Positions 27,758 to 37,700 of a stretch of DNA of 64,000 nt are shown here, piece by piece. Under the pieces are notes generated by a model. It was not told where the DNA came from and did not search any database. It saw nothing but the letters and a program-made list of their open reading frames with translations. Where the stretch lies: the NCBI RefSeq assembly GCF_037622515.1, contig NZ_JBBJCN010000001.1:992001-1056000 (forward strand). The letters run 5' to 3'. A program made the position numbers and the translations under genes. How positions within the stretch are numbered: the stretch's first letter is position 1; every line of letters starts with the position of its first letter. This DNA comes from Paradesertivirga superstes. GTDB lineage: Bacteria; Bacteroidota; Bacteroidia; Sphingobacteriales; Sphingobacteriaceae.

Positions 27758-28981
27758 TTAAGTTCCACTTCCTGCTATTCTTCTCATAATTTCCATACAC
27801 GCACGACTATTATGATAAGGGCACTTCCATAATCCCGCCTTATCCTGATTGTCCATCACCCTGCACGCTGATGTTACGCCCCAAAACCATTCACCGTTGG
27901 TCGTATCAAGAATTTCATTTTTGATAAACTCCCAAACTTTAAGAGATTTAACCAGGTAACTCTCCTTGTGGGTTAGCTGGAAGGCATTAAAGAAACCTAC
28001 CATAGCTTCCGCCTGTACCCACCAGTGCTTTTCTTGAATAAGGTGTTGAGCAGATGTTTCAAACTCATAATTCAAACTTCCGTCACTTTCTAAACCTTCA
28101 GTTGCCGCATCTGTCATCGTTAAAGAGGCTTCCTTAATTTTCAAAATCAAATGCTCATCCTCAATCACCTCGGCTGCTTCGAGTAAAAGCCAGGCTGCTT
28201 CTATATCATGACCGTAAGATATAGTGTCCGACTTTCTTTTCCAGTTCTCGTCTAAGAACAAAACTAAATGTCCGTTGTCCCCATCTATAATATGCTCCAG
28301 AAAATTTTGGATAAGGATCTGGATCTGCTCCTTCAATCCATCATCCTTCCAAATACGATAGAGCGTTGTATAGGCTTCCAGAACATGTAGATGAGTGTTC
28401 ATGGTCTTTTTCTCGTTAGCATCTTTTTCACTTAAGCGCAAGTCCGAAATCTCATTCCAGTCGCGGGTAAAAGCTTCGAAATAGCCTGTTTTCTCTTTAT
28501 CAAAACCTTTTTCCACCAAAAGCTTGTACAAATCGATGGCCAAATCTTTAACCTTTTCGCTTTTACAGGCCTGATAGTATTCGCTAAGGGCGTAAATAGT
28601 AAAAGCAATGGCATACACTTGCTTTTTAGTCTCTAACGCAACCCCCTCCGCACTAACGGTCCAGTAGACTCCCCCAAATTCCTTATCAATAAAATGATCT
28701 ACAATATACCCGCAGGCTCTGTCGGCCATTTGTAAGTAATTTTGATTGGGCTCAAGATTATAAGCAGCTGAAAAAGACCAAAGGATACGGGCATTAAGCA
28801 CCGAACCCTTTGGAGCGGAATAATCACGAGTATTATCACTATCAATTTTTCCCACAAAACCTCCATTTATGGTATCGGGACTAAAATGCAACCAATAGTC
28901 CAAAATATTGTGTAACTCTTGTTTAACCTCTTTCTGGTACACTCCTAATTGAGAATTAAGTTGAATAGTTGACATTGACAT
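27758..28981 (-). CDS. AGE-family cellobiose/mannobiose 2-epimerase
   Basis: 407 residues, an (alpha/alpha)6 barrel of the N-acylglucosamine/cellobiose 2-epimerase family. The two catalytic histidines are expected at His258 (SYGHDIEAAWLL) and His390 (KCPYHNSRACME); NTHLHVLEAYTTL and HWWVQAEAMVGFF are further family blocks. No signal peptide, so it is cytoplasmic. In the mannan pathway known from Bacteroides fragilis, this enzyme turns beta-1,4-mannobiose into mannosyl-glucose, the substrate of the GH130 phosphorylase encoded immediately upstream (70 bp). Context makes mannobiose the likely substrate here. Confidence 0.9.
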   Translation of the reverse strand: MSMSTIQLNSQLGVYQKEVKQELHNILDYWLHFSPDTINGGFVGKIDSDNTRDYSAPKGSVLNARILWSFSAAYNLEPNQNYLQMADRACGYIVDHFIDKEFGGVYWTVSAEGVALETKKQVYAIAFTIYALSEYYQACKSEKVKDLAIDLYKLLVEKGFDKEKTGYFEAFTRDWNEISDLRLSEKDANEKKTMNTHLHVLEAYTTLYRIWKDDGLKEQIQILIQNFLEHIIDGDNGHLVLFLDENWKRKSDTISYGHDIEAAWLLLEAAEVIEDEHLILKIKEASLTMTDAATEGLESDGSLNYEFETSAQHLIQEKHWWVQAEAMVGFFNAFQLTHKESYLVKSLKVWEFIKNEILDTTNGEWFWGVTSACRVMDNQDKAGLWKCPYHNSRACMEIMRRIAGSGT

Positions 28982-29051
28982 GGATGTTACCGCTAGTATT
29001 AAATTATCTTTGATTCTGATTCCCTGAAGTCTGTTTCAGCCTGAATTCTGT

Positions 29052-30248
29052 TTATTTCAGATTTTTATTATTATTAATAATGTTGTATATCGATTCTACC
29101 GATTTTGCTGATCGTAATCCGTCTTCGGGAGTGTTAATGGCATAATCCAACAGTTGGTCAATTGTTGATACGGCTACATGCTGGCGGGTATCTGAAGTAG
29201 CATAGTAGATAAATACCCTGCCATCGTCGTCTGCGATCCAGCCATTGCTAAAGGCAACGTTTGAAACATCGCCGACTCTCTCATCACCTTCAGGTGCAAT
29301 GAAATAGCCGTTAGGTTTATGGATAACCTTTGTAATATCATTCAGGTCGGTGATAAGGACATAAAGCACATAGCGTAATCCCGCTGCTGTGTTCCGCACT
29401 CCATGCGCCAGATGCAACCAACCTTTTTCGGTTTTGATAGGTGCAGGACCAAGACCGTTCTTCGATTCGTAAACGGTATGATATTGCTTCCTGTCAATTA
29501 CAATTTCTTGATCAATGCTAGCATTTTCGATGGTCGCACTTAGTCCAAAACCAATTCCTCCCCCTTTGCCTGCATCAATAAAACTGTCCTGTGGCCGGGT
29601 GTAAAAGGCATACTGTCCATCGACAAATTCAGGATGAAGAACCACATTCCGTTGTTGAGGAGAAGGCGTTTTAAGATCAGCCAAACGTTCCCAGGTAAGA
29701 AGATCTTTGGTTCGGACGATACCACACTGAGCAATTGCAGCCGACTGATCTCCATCCGGAGCTGCCGGGTCCCTGCGTTCAGTACAAAACAACCCATAGA
29801 TCCAGCCATCTTCATGTTGCACCAAACGCATGTCGTAAATATTGGTATCCGGTTCATCTGTTTCAGGGATCAGACAAGGATATTCCCAGAAACGGAATTT
29901 ATCTATCCCATTATCACTTTCTGCAATAGCAAAGAAAGATTTTCTATCCCAGCCCTCTACCCGGGCGACCACAATATATTTGCCCTGGAACTTAATTGCA
30001 CCAGAGTTGAAGGTGGCGTTAATTCCAAAGCGCTGCATCAAATAAGGGTTGGTAGCAGGGTTAAGATCATAGCGCCATTCCAGCGGTGTATGAGCCGCAG
30101 TAAGAATTGGATTTTCGTAGCGGGCAAATATCCCATTGCCAAATTTTTCCTCCTTGTTTAGTTTGCTTAATAAAACTTCGTGCGCCTGCCGAAGGGCATT
30201 CAGACGCTTTTCAAAAATTAAGTTTGTTATTAATGTTTCTTCTTGCAT
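29052..30248 (-). CDS. GH130 4-O-beta-D-mannosyl-D-glucose phosphorylase
   Basis: 398 residues, no signal peptide (cytoplasmic). The GH130 five-bladed propeller is shown by NPILTAAHTPLEWRYDLNPA, the Asp-rich PETDEPDTNIYDMRLV (the general acid lies in residues 131-139), VVLHPEFVDGQYAFYTRPQD and GLGPAPIKTEKGWLHLAHGV. It phosphorolyses mannosyl-glucose to alpha-mannose-1-phosphate and glucose, saving one ATP per disaccharide. It sits between the symporter (65 bp upstream) and the epimerase in one operon, the same set found in other mannan-using Bacteroidota. Confidence 0.93.
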   Translation of the reverse strand: MQEETLITNLIFEKRLNALRQAHEVLLSKLNKEEKFGNGIFARYENPILTAAHTPLEWRYDLNPATNPYLMQRFGINATFNSGAIKFQGKYIVVARVEGWDRKSFFAIAESDNGIDKFRFWEYPCLIPETDEPDTNIYDMRLVQHEDGWIYGLFCTERRDPAAPDGDQSAAIAQCGIVRTKDLLTWERLADLKTPSPQQRNVVLHPEFVDGQYAFYTRPQDSFIDAGKGGGIGFGLSATIENASIDQEIVIDRKQYHTVYESKNGLGPAPIKTEKGWLHLAHGVRNTAAGLRYVLYVLITDLNDITKVIHKPNGYFIAPEGDERVGDVSNVAFSNGWIADDDGRVFIYYATSDTRQHVAVSTIDQLLDYAINTPEDGLRSAKSVESIYNIINNNKNLK

Positions 30249-30313
30249 TGCTTTGATATTGATCTCCGTAACATGGAGTTTATAAACAAAAATTATATTA
30301 TTTTACAGAGTTC

Positions 30314-32221
30314 CTATTTGTCAAATCCAATGAGCGTTGCCGGGCTAACAGAGGTATTCTCCAGGGTTTTTTCTTCAGCTGCAGCGCGAGCCTCCTCCTG
30401 CAACTTATCCCACCATGTTTTCTTTAGGATGAATGCTAATACAACCAGAATGAGCACAGTTATGGCCAGAGGGGCCTTCATACCCAGAATTAGATACATG
30501 GGCAGGACAGTTAAACAGAGTTGAGCTATCACACCAACAACCACATTGAACATGTCAAGCTTGAAGTTACGATTGGGCTCAAACGAAGGATCGTGTGCCC
30601 TCACCTTCTCGCATATAGGTTGCCAGAAGCCCCATGGTCGGACAGTTTTATAGAATTTCATCAATACGGCTTCATTGGTTGGAGGAGCGGTATAAGTACC
30701 AACCAGACATCCTGCTACTGAAATAAGGAACAATAAAGGCCAAACGTATAACATCAATGTTCCAGGGAAGATAAAAGGGAAAACAAGTGCTGCTGCAATA
30801 CCTGCTGCCATACCCCAAAAAAATCCATTCGCATTAAATCGCCACCAATACCATTTCAACACGTTCGCTGCAATATAACCTCCGTATAGAGCCCCTACGA
30901 TCCATTGAAGAATGGTATTAACATCTTTAGCAAAGAAGCCAAGAATTACACCAATGGCAACTACAACAATCCCAACTAAGTAATTCGCAGTGATGATCTT
31001 TTTGGTAGAAGCGTCAGGGTTTATGTATTTGAGATAAATATCGTTCACGACGTAAGCCTGAGCGGCATTAAGAGTACCTGAAAAGGTTCCCATGAAGGCT
31101 CCTAAAAGTCCGGTTAATACCAAACCTAATATTCCGGTAGGCAGAAAGGTATTTATCGCAGCCGGAAGGATGCGTTCAAAGTCTGATTCTCCGGACCCGG
31201 AAGTGATGTCAAGTTTATCAAAATATAATAAGGCCAACACGGTGAGACCAATAATCATAGAATAGCGGATAGGAAGCAGAACAATCGAAACAAAACCCGT
31301 CATTTTAGAAGCATCTTCCGGCGAACGGGTAGAAAGGACTTTCTGCATATCATAACTTGGTGAGGGACCGGCCAAACTTGAAAGCACACCTTTGAAGAGC
31401 ATCATCATAAAGAAAACCCCAAACAGGCCAAAACCGTCCTGCTCGATCTTTTTATTTACTGCGGGTAAAATATGACTCCAGTCGAGATCTAATTTCCATC
31501 CAAAGAAAGGGTCATGCCATCCGGCGGGGACTACAAGCTCTTTCCCATTTAAATGAATTATTGCTATTACAGCAATACAAATACAACCTACCGTCATAAT
31601 TGCATACTTTATTACATCACCTAGTACAATGCTATGCATTCCTCCAAGGATGGAGTAGAACATGGCAAACAGAGTAAATATAATTCCGTAAAAATGCGCT
31701 ACATAAGCAGCTGGAACATAGAAAGGCAAATAAGGTTGCACAACGTCCCATGGAACGAAAATCTCAATAAATTTGCCTAATCCTACAAAACCGTAGGCAA
31801 GGAAGCCAAGACAGCCGATCAAAGCAAAAGCTACCACAATATTATGAGAGGCTTTTACTCCTTTACCTTCTAGTCCGAAACGAGTAGCTAACCATTCAGC
31901 ACCAGTATTGGCATTAGAACGACGAAGCCATTTGGACAGGAACATCATATTAAATACTTGGTTGAACACTGGCCATAACCAGGGAATCCAAATACTTTTT
32001 AATCCGTATACGAAACATAGTGATATCATCCACATTGTACCACTAATATCGAACATGTCGGAGGCATCACTTAGCCCTAGCATGTACCAGGGCAATTTCT
32101 TACCCCCCATCAGATAACTTTCCTTATTCTGGCGGGCTTTATTCCGGTAATACCAGCCAATCATTACCATCATGATGAGGTAGAAGACGATCATTGAAAC
32201 GTCGATAAGTGTTAAATTCAT
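30314..32221 (-). CDS. Sodium:solute symporter (SSS family), probable mannobiose importer
   Basis: 635 residues with about 14 hydrophobic helices; no signal peptide, inner membrane. The first helix (IDVSMIVFYLIMMVMIGWYYRNKA) is followed by KLPWYMLGLSDASDMFDISG, typical of the sugar-specific branch of this family; GLLGAFMGTFSGTLNAAQAY is the helix-8 region near the sodium site. The 40-residue C-terminal tail is charged. As first gene of the operon with phosphorylase and epimerase, mannobiose or short oligomannosides are the inferred cargo. A copy of the shared promoter/operator motif lies 145 bp upstream. Confidence 0.92.
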   Translation of the reverse strand: MNLTLIDVSMIVFYLIMMVMIGWYYRNKARQNKESYLMGGKKLPWYMLGLSDASDMFDISGTMWMISLCFVYGLKSIWIPWLWPVFNQVFNMMFLSKWLRRSNANTGAEWLATRFGLEGKGVKASHNIVVAFALIGCLGFLAYGFVGLGKFIEIFVPWDVVQPYLPFYVPAAYVAHFYGIIFTLFAMFYSILGGMHSIVLGDVIKYAIMTVGCICIAVIAIIHLNGKELVVPAGWHDPFFGWKLDLDWSHILPAVNKKIEQDGFGLFGVFFMMMLFKGVLSSLAGPSPSYDMQKVLSTRSPEDASKMTGFVSIVLLPIRYSMIIGLTVLALLYFDKLDITSGSGESDFERILPAAINTFLPTGILGLVLTGLLGAFMGTFSGTLNAAQAYVVNDIYLKYINPDASTKKIITANYLVGIVVVAIGVILGFFAKDVNTILQWIVGALYGGYIAANVLKWYWWRFNANGFFWGMAAGIAAALVFPFIFPGTLMLYVWPLLFLISVAGCLVGTYTAPPTNEAVLMKFYKTVRPWGFWQPICEKVRAHDPSFEPNRNFKLDMFNVVVGVIAQLCLTVLPMYLILGMKAPLAITVLILVVLAFILKKTWWDKLQEEARAAAEEKTLENTSVSPATLIGFDK

Positions 32222-32366
32222 TTTCCTAATTTGATAATATCTAGTTTATAATGGTCGAGTAGAATCCCATGAGTTGTTCATCTTATTAGGGCAGGTAATC
32301 GCCTTACTTCGTTTAAATAAGGGCTAATACCGTGAGACCTGGTCTACTCCGTTTAATAATATGACT

Positions 32367-32424
32367 CAAAGATCTGCAGAATCACAGGTTCTATTGCTCA
32401 AAAAATGGGGCTGAAATGTTTAAC
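32367..32424 (-). promoter_or_regulatory. Operator + -7 box, symporter operon (site A)
   Basis: Minus strand. A 32-bp motif (32393-32424) with the shared ACATTT, CC and TTTTT blocks and the final GAGCAA is followed after exactly 18 bp by a -7-like box, GATCTTTG (32367-32374; 7 of 8 to TAnnTTTG). It matches the susC site at 23 of 32 positions without gaps. Confidence 0.65.
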
Positions 32425-32544
32425 ATTTGATGAAAATGTTAGCTTGCACTACATTTAAAGGCATTTTCTAAATAATTTCAATTGATTCGATTGGTCTTCG
32501 GTCAATTTTAGCAGACAGGTCGGGAATTTTATATATATAGCAAA

Positions 32545-32568
32545 GCAGGATCCACTAAGGGATCCTGC
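32545..32568 (-). terminator. Hairpin downstream of the susC operon
   Basis: A perfect 9-bp stem (GCAGGATCC and complement) with a 6-base loop, about 90 bp after the GH26 stop. On the minus strand it is followed by TTTGCTATATATA, a weak U-tract. It probably ends the susC-to-GH26 transcript before the symporter promoter. Confidence 0.55.
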
Positions 32569-32656
32569 ATACATCAACAACCATATATAGAAAAAAGGAG
32601 ATCTGCCTTCCTGACAAAGCTAACAGGAAATTATTTTCACAGATCTTATCTGGCTC

Positions 32657-33898
32657 TTATTGTGGGTGCTTATACATTGTTCGAACAAGCTCATTCGCAA
32701 ACATTACATATGCACTGTTTTTAAATTGCACAAAATCTGTCTCTGCAGGATGATTTTTGTAAGGAGTCCAATATGATGACGTTGTATTTGCCCATACCAG
32801 CACGTATGCCATCTCGATTTTTTGAGTTTGAAGTATTGCAAGCAATTTTTGAGTATACCAGTTATTAACAGTTAAGTTTTGCTGTCCGGCTTCTGTAAAC
32901 GCGGCGATTTTATTTTTATCTTTAGCGTAATCAGAAACAATTTTAAGCTTATTAGAAATGGAGGCATTAGAGATATTCGTATTTAAGCCGTAATTATCAG
33001 TGCCCAGAATATCAACATAGTCATCCCCTGGATAATATTGAAGATATTGCGTTGAACTTGTATAATCCCCGCCAGGTGACCAGCAGTAAAGAAAATTATG
33101 AACGTTCAATTCCTCGCTTAAATAAGTAACTGTAAACTGGAACAGTTCTTTGTATTGAGCAGGAGTACAATGATTTTTCCCCCACCAGAACCAGCTACCA
33201 TCCATTTCGTGAAAAGGCCTGAATATTACCGGCACCAACTTTCCGTCCGCACCAATCAGGGATTTAGCATAATCCGCGATTTGTTTCAGCGACCCCTTGT
33301 AAATTTCATGATGTGATCCTCCGGGCAAAATTTTGCTCACTGCTTCAACCTGCGATTCACTCCAATTAAAACTCCCTTTTGAAACAGGATTACTATAATG
33401 CCAGGAATAAGTATTAATACCTCCCCGGTTGTATGCTTCGATGGTAAGTTCTTTAGCAATCTGTCTCTCGTAATCAAACCAACCGCCGTCTGACCAACCA
33501 GCAATGTAATTAAAATCGTGACCGTATACTGCCGGAAATGAGCCGGTGATTTCCTTAACGTCGGATTTTTCCTTTGAAACAGTCGGAAGATGCTGCTCAT
33601 TTGCCCACGATGTGGAAGGATCTATCACTCCCCTTTTCGTCGCGTCCTGATGCCCAAAAAGAATATTTTTTTTGGCGACCATCTTCATATTGTAGAAAAG
33701 CCAGGCAGTTTCGTCGGTCGCATTTCTATCTATTAACCATGATCTTATTGTAGAAAGATTGGGCACTACCTCCTGTTCTTCAATAATTGGCTGCGGGGTC
33801 GAATCGCCCCCATCTCTTTTTTTACACGCTTGTAAGCAAAAGGCCGGAAGCACTAAGGCTAAAAACATCACTTTAAAAATTATTTTTGAATACATCAC
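32657..33898 (-). CDS. GH26 beta-mannanase, lipoprotein
   Basis: 413 residues. The lipoprotein signal ends LQAC (Cys25), and the acidic stretch KKRDGGD after the Cys suggests surface exposure in Bacteroidota. The GH26 barrel has acid/base Glu231 in FRPFHEMDGSWFWWG and nucleophile Glu336 in AAFTEAG; WSPGGDYTS and YPGDDYVDILGTDNYG are further family blocks. It should cut beta-1,4-mannan at the cell surface. It is the last gene of the susC operon, 87 bp after GH27. It is one of three GH26 genes in the locus and differs from the others in its loops, so the three probably have different product patterns. Confidence 0.93.
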   Translation of the reverse strand: MMYSKIIFKVMFLALVLPAFCLQACKKRDGGDSTPQPIIEEQEVVPNLSTIRSWLIDRNATDETAWLFYNMKMVAKKNILFGHQDATKRGVIDPSTSWANEQHLPTVSKEKSDVKEITGSFPAVYGHDFNYIAGWSDGGWFDYERQIAKELTIEAYNRGGINTYSWHYSNPVSKGSFNWSESQVEAVSKILPGGSHHEIYKGSLKQIADYAKSLIGADGKLVPVIFRPFHEMDGSWFWWGKNHCTPAQYKELFQFTVTYLSEELNVHNFLYCWSPGGDYTSSTQYLQYYPGDDYVDILGTDNYGLNTNISNASISNKLKIVSDYAKDKNKIAAFTEAGQQNLTVNNWYTQKLLAILQTQKIEMAYVLVWANTTSSYWTPYKNHPAETDFVQFKNSAYVMFANELVRTMYKHPQ

Positions 33899-33985
33899 TT
33901 ATCCTAATTATGTTTAAAAATCACTTGCGACACTTTATGCTGTCTCATCCTGCATTTGGTTTTCCTAAAACTTAAAAACAATACC

Positions 33986-35221
33986 TCATCTTTTTATTAA
34001 TCGGATCATCAGAACATCCTGCCCAGGAATTAAATGAGTTAAAGTTTTCTTCGTTGTTCCCATGTTCTTTTTCGTCCACAAGTTCCTAACAGTGAAACTG
34101 GATGATCGGGTATTCAACTGCCTTTTAGCAAAGGAGTCGGTAATTGTGTTTGCCTGCCAGTTCGCTTCAATTAATCTAGGCGTTTTGGATCGATTGAGAA
34201 AGCACACAGCCCAATCCCCACCCTTCAGAGGTTTGTACCAGGTTTCAACGCTATCTTTAGAGGCTTGTTTAAATCCCTGAATACCAAGCTCGTCCTGATC
34301 TACAGCTATAACTTCCTTGTTAGTCAGAATTTCGATGGTTTGCTTACTCATTGTTCTTAAATCATTACCAGCAATCAAAGGGGCTGCGAGCATCGCCCAC
34401 ATCGAGAAATGAGCACGATCCTGGTTAACAACCATTCCGTTTCCAACTTCCAGCATATCAGGATCATTCCAATGGCCAGGTCCCGCAAATTCGCGCAGAC
34501 CGTCCTGTTTATCCAAGATTTGCATCACCCCCCACGACTTCCAGGTGCCATGGTCTTCAATACAATCAAAACAATTGTAAATATCTCCGGTGGTCCTCCA
34601 TAAATGTCCAACTGTCTTTCCCCATTCCCAGGGCTTATCATTTCCCCATTCGCAAATACTCAGAACAATTGGCCTGCCTGCTTTTCGCAATGCTGCGGCA
34701 ATTGTTTTATAAGCACCTTCAGCTTTAAGTCCTTCTGTATTACACCAATCGTATTTTAAGTAATCTATTCCCCATCTCGCATACATATTGGCGTCTTGAA
34801 ACTCATAGCCTCTACTTCCGGGGCGTCCGCCGCATGTCTGCGAGCCCGCGTCAGAGTAGATACCCAGTTTCAAACCCTTTGCATGAACATAATCTGCAAG
34901 CGCCTTCATTCCGGAAGAAAATCTTTTTGGGTCAGGATGAATGAAACCCAGGCTGTCGCGATCTCCATGCCAGCAATCATCTATATTGATATAAGTATAT
35001 CCAGCCTCTTTCATTCCCGACGAAACCATGGCATCCGCTATTTCCCGGATCATACTTTCATCCACATTACAGGCAAATTTGTTCCAACTGTTCCAACCCA
35101 TGGGCGGTGTTAAAGCAAGCTCCTCGAACTTGGTATAGTTTTGTACGTAATTGTTTCCCTGAGCAAAGCCGCTAAACGAAATGCCCATTGCCGCAATTAA
35201 GCCGAATAGTTTTGTTCTCAT
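33986..35221 (-). CDS. GH27 alpha-galactosidase
   Basis: 411 residues with a signal peptide to about residue 20 (SGFAQ). The GH27 signature LTPPMGWNSWNKFACNV opens the barrel. The nucleophile is Asp158 in YLKYDWC and the acid/base Asp253 in GHWNDPDMLEVG. A C-terminal antiparallel beta domain follows residue 320. It removes alpha-1,6-galactosyl side chains from galactomannan, allowing the mannanases to work. It lies between the GH5_7 and GH26 genes in the susC operon and, lacking a lipobox, is probably periplasmic. Confidence 0.95.
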   Translation of the reverse strand: MRTKLFGLIAAMGISFSGFAQGNNYVQNYTKFEELALTPPMGWNSWNKFACNVDESMIREIADAMVSSGMKEAGYTYINIDDCWHGDRDSLGFIHPDPKRFSSGMKALADYVHAKGLKLGIYSDAGSQTCGGRPGSRGYEFQDANMYARWGIDYLKYDWCNTEGLKAEGAYKTIAAALRKAGRPIVLSICEWGNDKPWEWGKTVGHLWRTTGDIYNCFDCIEDHGTWKSWGVMQILDKQDGLREFAGPGHWNDPDMLEVGNGMVVNQDRAHFSMWAMLAAPLIAGNDLRTMSKQTIEILTNKEVIAVDQDELGIQGFKQASKDSVETWYKPLKGGDWAVCFLNRSKTPRLIEANWQANTITDSFAKRQLNTRSSSFTVRNLWTKKNMGTTKKTLTHLIPGQDVLMIRLIKR

Positions 35222-35275
35222 TTTTATTATCTAAGTGTTTATTATTTAGTTGATAGAGCTTTAAAAATTATTACA

Positions 35276-36571
35276 CTACGGTAAACTGTAATATTGAATC
35301 AGATCCCATGTTTTGTCATCACAATCAAAGATGGAATTGAGTCCTTGTTCCTCTTGAGGAGGGTCGCCTGAGAAACCGTCGCCCTGTTTCCAATAAAGCT
35401 GACCAGGCACCGGCCTTTCAACACCACCAAAAGCCCAGAAATTCGACCCGGCGATGGATCCACGGGTTCTTTTACTTTTTAACCATTGTTCGAAAACGGC
35501 TGTAAAAAACTTATTTCTGGACCGGGTAGAAGAATGTGGATCAAAGGAATGACCATCTCTAGGCAAGCCAAATTCTTCTATCACCAATGGTTTTCGAAGT
35601 TCATCAGCAACAAGCTCATGTTTAGTTATATAATCTTTTGTTCTACCAAGAATACTTTCAAGAGAATCTGTTATGGTTGTATCCTTAAACCAGCTCCAGT
35701 TTTTGGGCCAGATATGCAGGGTGAGATAATCGATATTTTCTATTGAATGAATTTCTTTATACAGACTAAGTGATTCAGTGCCCATTTCCCCTTCTGTTCC
35801 GATTGTAACCAGGTGATTTCGATCTAAAGATTTAATTAACCTTGATGTTACTTCTATCCATTTTTTGTAAGCTAATACAGCAGAAGCCCTCATTGGACGG
35901 GGCTCGTTTGCTAGTTCCCAAGACATGATCACAGGGTCATTAATGTAAACACGCTGGTTATACTTATTCTTATGATTCAGCACGTACCGCAACTGGGTTT
36001 CATAATCCTGCAAACATGGCTGGCATGAATAAAATTTTGAAGTTTCATCTCTCAATTCGTCCCAGGACAGCCGGCTTTTCATTTTCTCATCACTTAATCC
36101 GTCATTCCAGTTCAGATACTGTAGAAAACCCCCGCTCCACTCCCAGTTATTACTTAAATAAAGAACTGCATGCATATTCCGCTTCTCCATTTCGAATAAT
36201 AGAAAGTCAAGACTTTCAAGAATTCTGTCGTCAAATTTTGCTTTTTCTGGTTGCAAAGAAGGAAATACCCTCGTTTGTCCATTTATTAGCCCCTTACCTT
36301 CTGCTCCAACTAAAACCCGGAGGTTTGTAACTCCTTGTTTCTTTAAAAAATCCAGTTCATTTTTAAGTCTTTCTTTACCTTTTTTGGGATCGTTTTGCAA
36401 AGCCAAAAGCGCTCCATACCAGTAGTTGGCACCGAGAAAATAATAGGGTTTATTGTTCAGGAATAATTGATTCTGTTGGCGTTCAATAAAATTCACTTGT
36501 GCAACTCCATGAAATGCTAGCCCGATCGCACAAAGCAATACGAGACAGCTCCGCAAGCTAAAGTCCCTCAT
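35276..36571 (-). CDS. GH5 subfamily 7-like endo-beta-1,4-mannanase
   Basis: About 431 residues from the ATG at 36569-36571, which opens a standard signal peptide (GLAFHGVAQ); an upstream ATG at 36598 adds nine residues. The subfamily 7 hallmarks are FLGANYWYGALLAL near the start and LRVLVGAEG. The acid/base Glu lies in SWELANEPRP (Glu223) and the nucleophile in VIEEFGLPRD (Glu333). It should hydrolyse internal mannosidic bonds. It is fourth in the operon, after the TIG-domain lipoprotein and before GH27. No lipobox, hence probably periplasmic, acting on imported oligosaccharides. Confidence 0.9.
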   Translation of the reverse strand: MRDFSLRSCLVLLCAIGLAFHGVAQVNFIERQQNQLFLNNKPYYFLGANYWYGALLALQNDPKKGKERLKNELDFLKKQGVTNLRVLVGAEGKGLINGQTRVFPSLQPEKAKFDDRILESLDFLLFEMEKRNMHAVLYLSNNWEWSGGFLQYLNWNDGLSDEKMKSRLSWDELRDETSKFYSCQPCLQDYETQLRYVLNHKNKYNQRVYINDPVIMSWELANEPRPMRASAVLAYKKWIEVTSRLIKSLDRNHLVTIGTEGEMGTESLSLYKEIHSIENIDYLTLHIWPKNWSWFKDTTITDSLESILGRTKDYITKHELVADELRKPLVIEEFGLPRDGHSFDPHSSTRSRNKFFTAVFEQWLKSKRTRGSIAGSNFWAFGGVERPVPGQLYWKQGDGFSGDPPQEEQGLNSIFDCDDKTWDLIQYYSLP

Positions 36572-36644
36572 TAAATACGAATAAATGATGTGTAACAAAA
36601 CCTGGTTGAATATTTATCAACCAGGCATAGTTAGTCTAATCCTG

Positions 36645-37676
36645 CTATTTTACTAGAAGGATATTATCAAAGAAGAATAGATCCGGATCGCCGTTTATTT
36701 GCATTATCAAATTGTCCAGAGAATTAACACCAGAACCTTTGAAGGTATCTAGATCAATTTTATGATATGTCCATTTACCTGCCGGTATTGTAACCTGAAC
36801 ACCCTTGGCCCAGTTGAAATTTAAGGAAACAACTCTATCGGTGGCAGAACCTTTAGTCCAAAATGTCAGGTACTTATAAGGTGTTAGACTTACAGAGCTT
36901 TTTTGGGCCAATTGAATTCCACCCCATCCTCCTGTGTACTCTGCACTCAAGCCGTTTGATCCTGAAATCTTATTTAAAGTTGATATCTTAAATTCAGTAC
37001 TCCACGACCAATTATCTACGTTGCTGTTAAACGCATCGCCATAAATCGCATAGGCATTGGCCACATAGGTAAACTCCTGCTCACCTACCTTGGTACCTGA
37101 TGAATTCGTAATTGACAATTTAACTCTACTCGCCGAGCTAGCGGGAATTTTTATAGTTAACTGTTTTTTACTCATCGAAACGATTTCGGCTTCTGTTGTT
37201 GTCCCGTCGATAACCACTTGTGATACGTCTTCGAGGTTTGTACCGGTCAAGGTTACAATCTGGCCGGCTTCGATATCAATTGCCGAAGACTGGCTTATTA
37301 CAGGAAGAGCAACTACTTTAAATGGAATCTTTACACTTTTTCCTGCTGTATTTGTAAAGATGATGTTCTGAGGTCCGCCACCAGCCGTGTCAGGTATTCT
37401 GAATACAACGGATTTATCTTCATTAAATACAGGATTAAAACCTGCCGGAACATTATCCTTTTCAAATGTGATTGAGCTAAGACTACCTAAGCCAGCTCCT
37501 TTGACGATTAGAACATCCCCTCCAGAACCTTCGCCTGGATCAATAGTACTCACCTGAAGGTCGCCCGCGCCATACTCGGGCATACCAGTTCCGTCCTTCT
37601 TACAGGCTATAATACTAATAGTAAGAGCCGCTATGGCTACAATGGCTTTTATATTTAAAACTCTGAATTTTTTCAT
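36645..37676 (-). CDS. Surface glycan-binding lipoprotein with IPT/TIG domains
   Basis: 343 residues. The lipobox is SIIAC (Cys25), followed by KKDGTG. Two TIG-type Ig domains follow (IDPGEGSGGDVLIVKGAGLG at about 45-120; ISQSSAIDIEAGQIVTLTGTNL at about 125-205), then a C-terminal beta-sandwich of about 130 residues (DNWSWSTEFKISTLNK... WGGIQLAQ ... LFFFDNILLVK) resembling carbohydrate-binding domains. This is the usual third gene after susC and susD and takes the SusE/SusF-like place: it holds polysaccharide at the cell surface. It starts 24 bp after the susD stop. Confidence 0.85.
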   Translation of the reverse strand: MKKFRVLNIKAIVAIAALTISIIACKKDGTGMPEYGAGDLQVSTIDPGEGSGGDVLIVKGAGLGSLSSITFEKDNVPAGFNPVFNEDKSVVFRIPDTAGGGPQNIIFTNTAGKSVKIPFKVVALPVISQSSAIDIEAGQIVTLTGTNLEDVSQVVIDGTTTEAEIVSMSKKQLTIKIPASSASRVKLSITNSSGTKVGEQEFTYVANAYAIYGDAFNSNVDNWSWSTEFKISTLNKISGSNGLSAEYTGGWGGIQLAQKSSVSLTPYKYLTFWTKGSATDRVVSLNFNWAKGVQVTIPAGKWTYHKIDLDTFKGSGVNSLDNLIMQINGDPDLFFFDNILLVK

Positions 37677-37700
37677 TTCAATTAGGTTTTAACAAATTTG

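Noticed and set aside
29634..30161. Long plus-strand open frame (175 codons) opposite the GH130 gene
   Set aside because: It is antisense to a strongly recognised gene, has a biased and unconvincing composition, and shows no motif.
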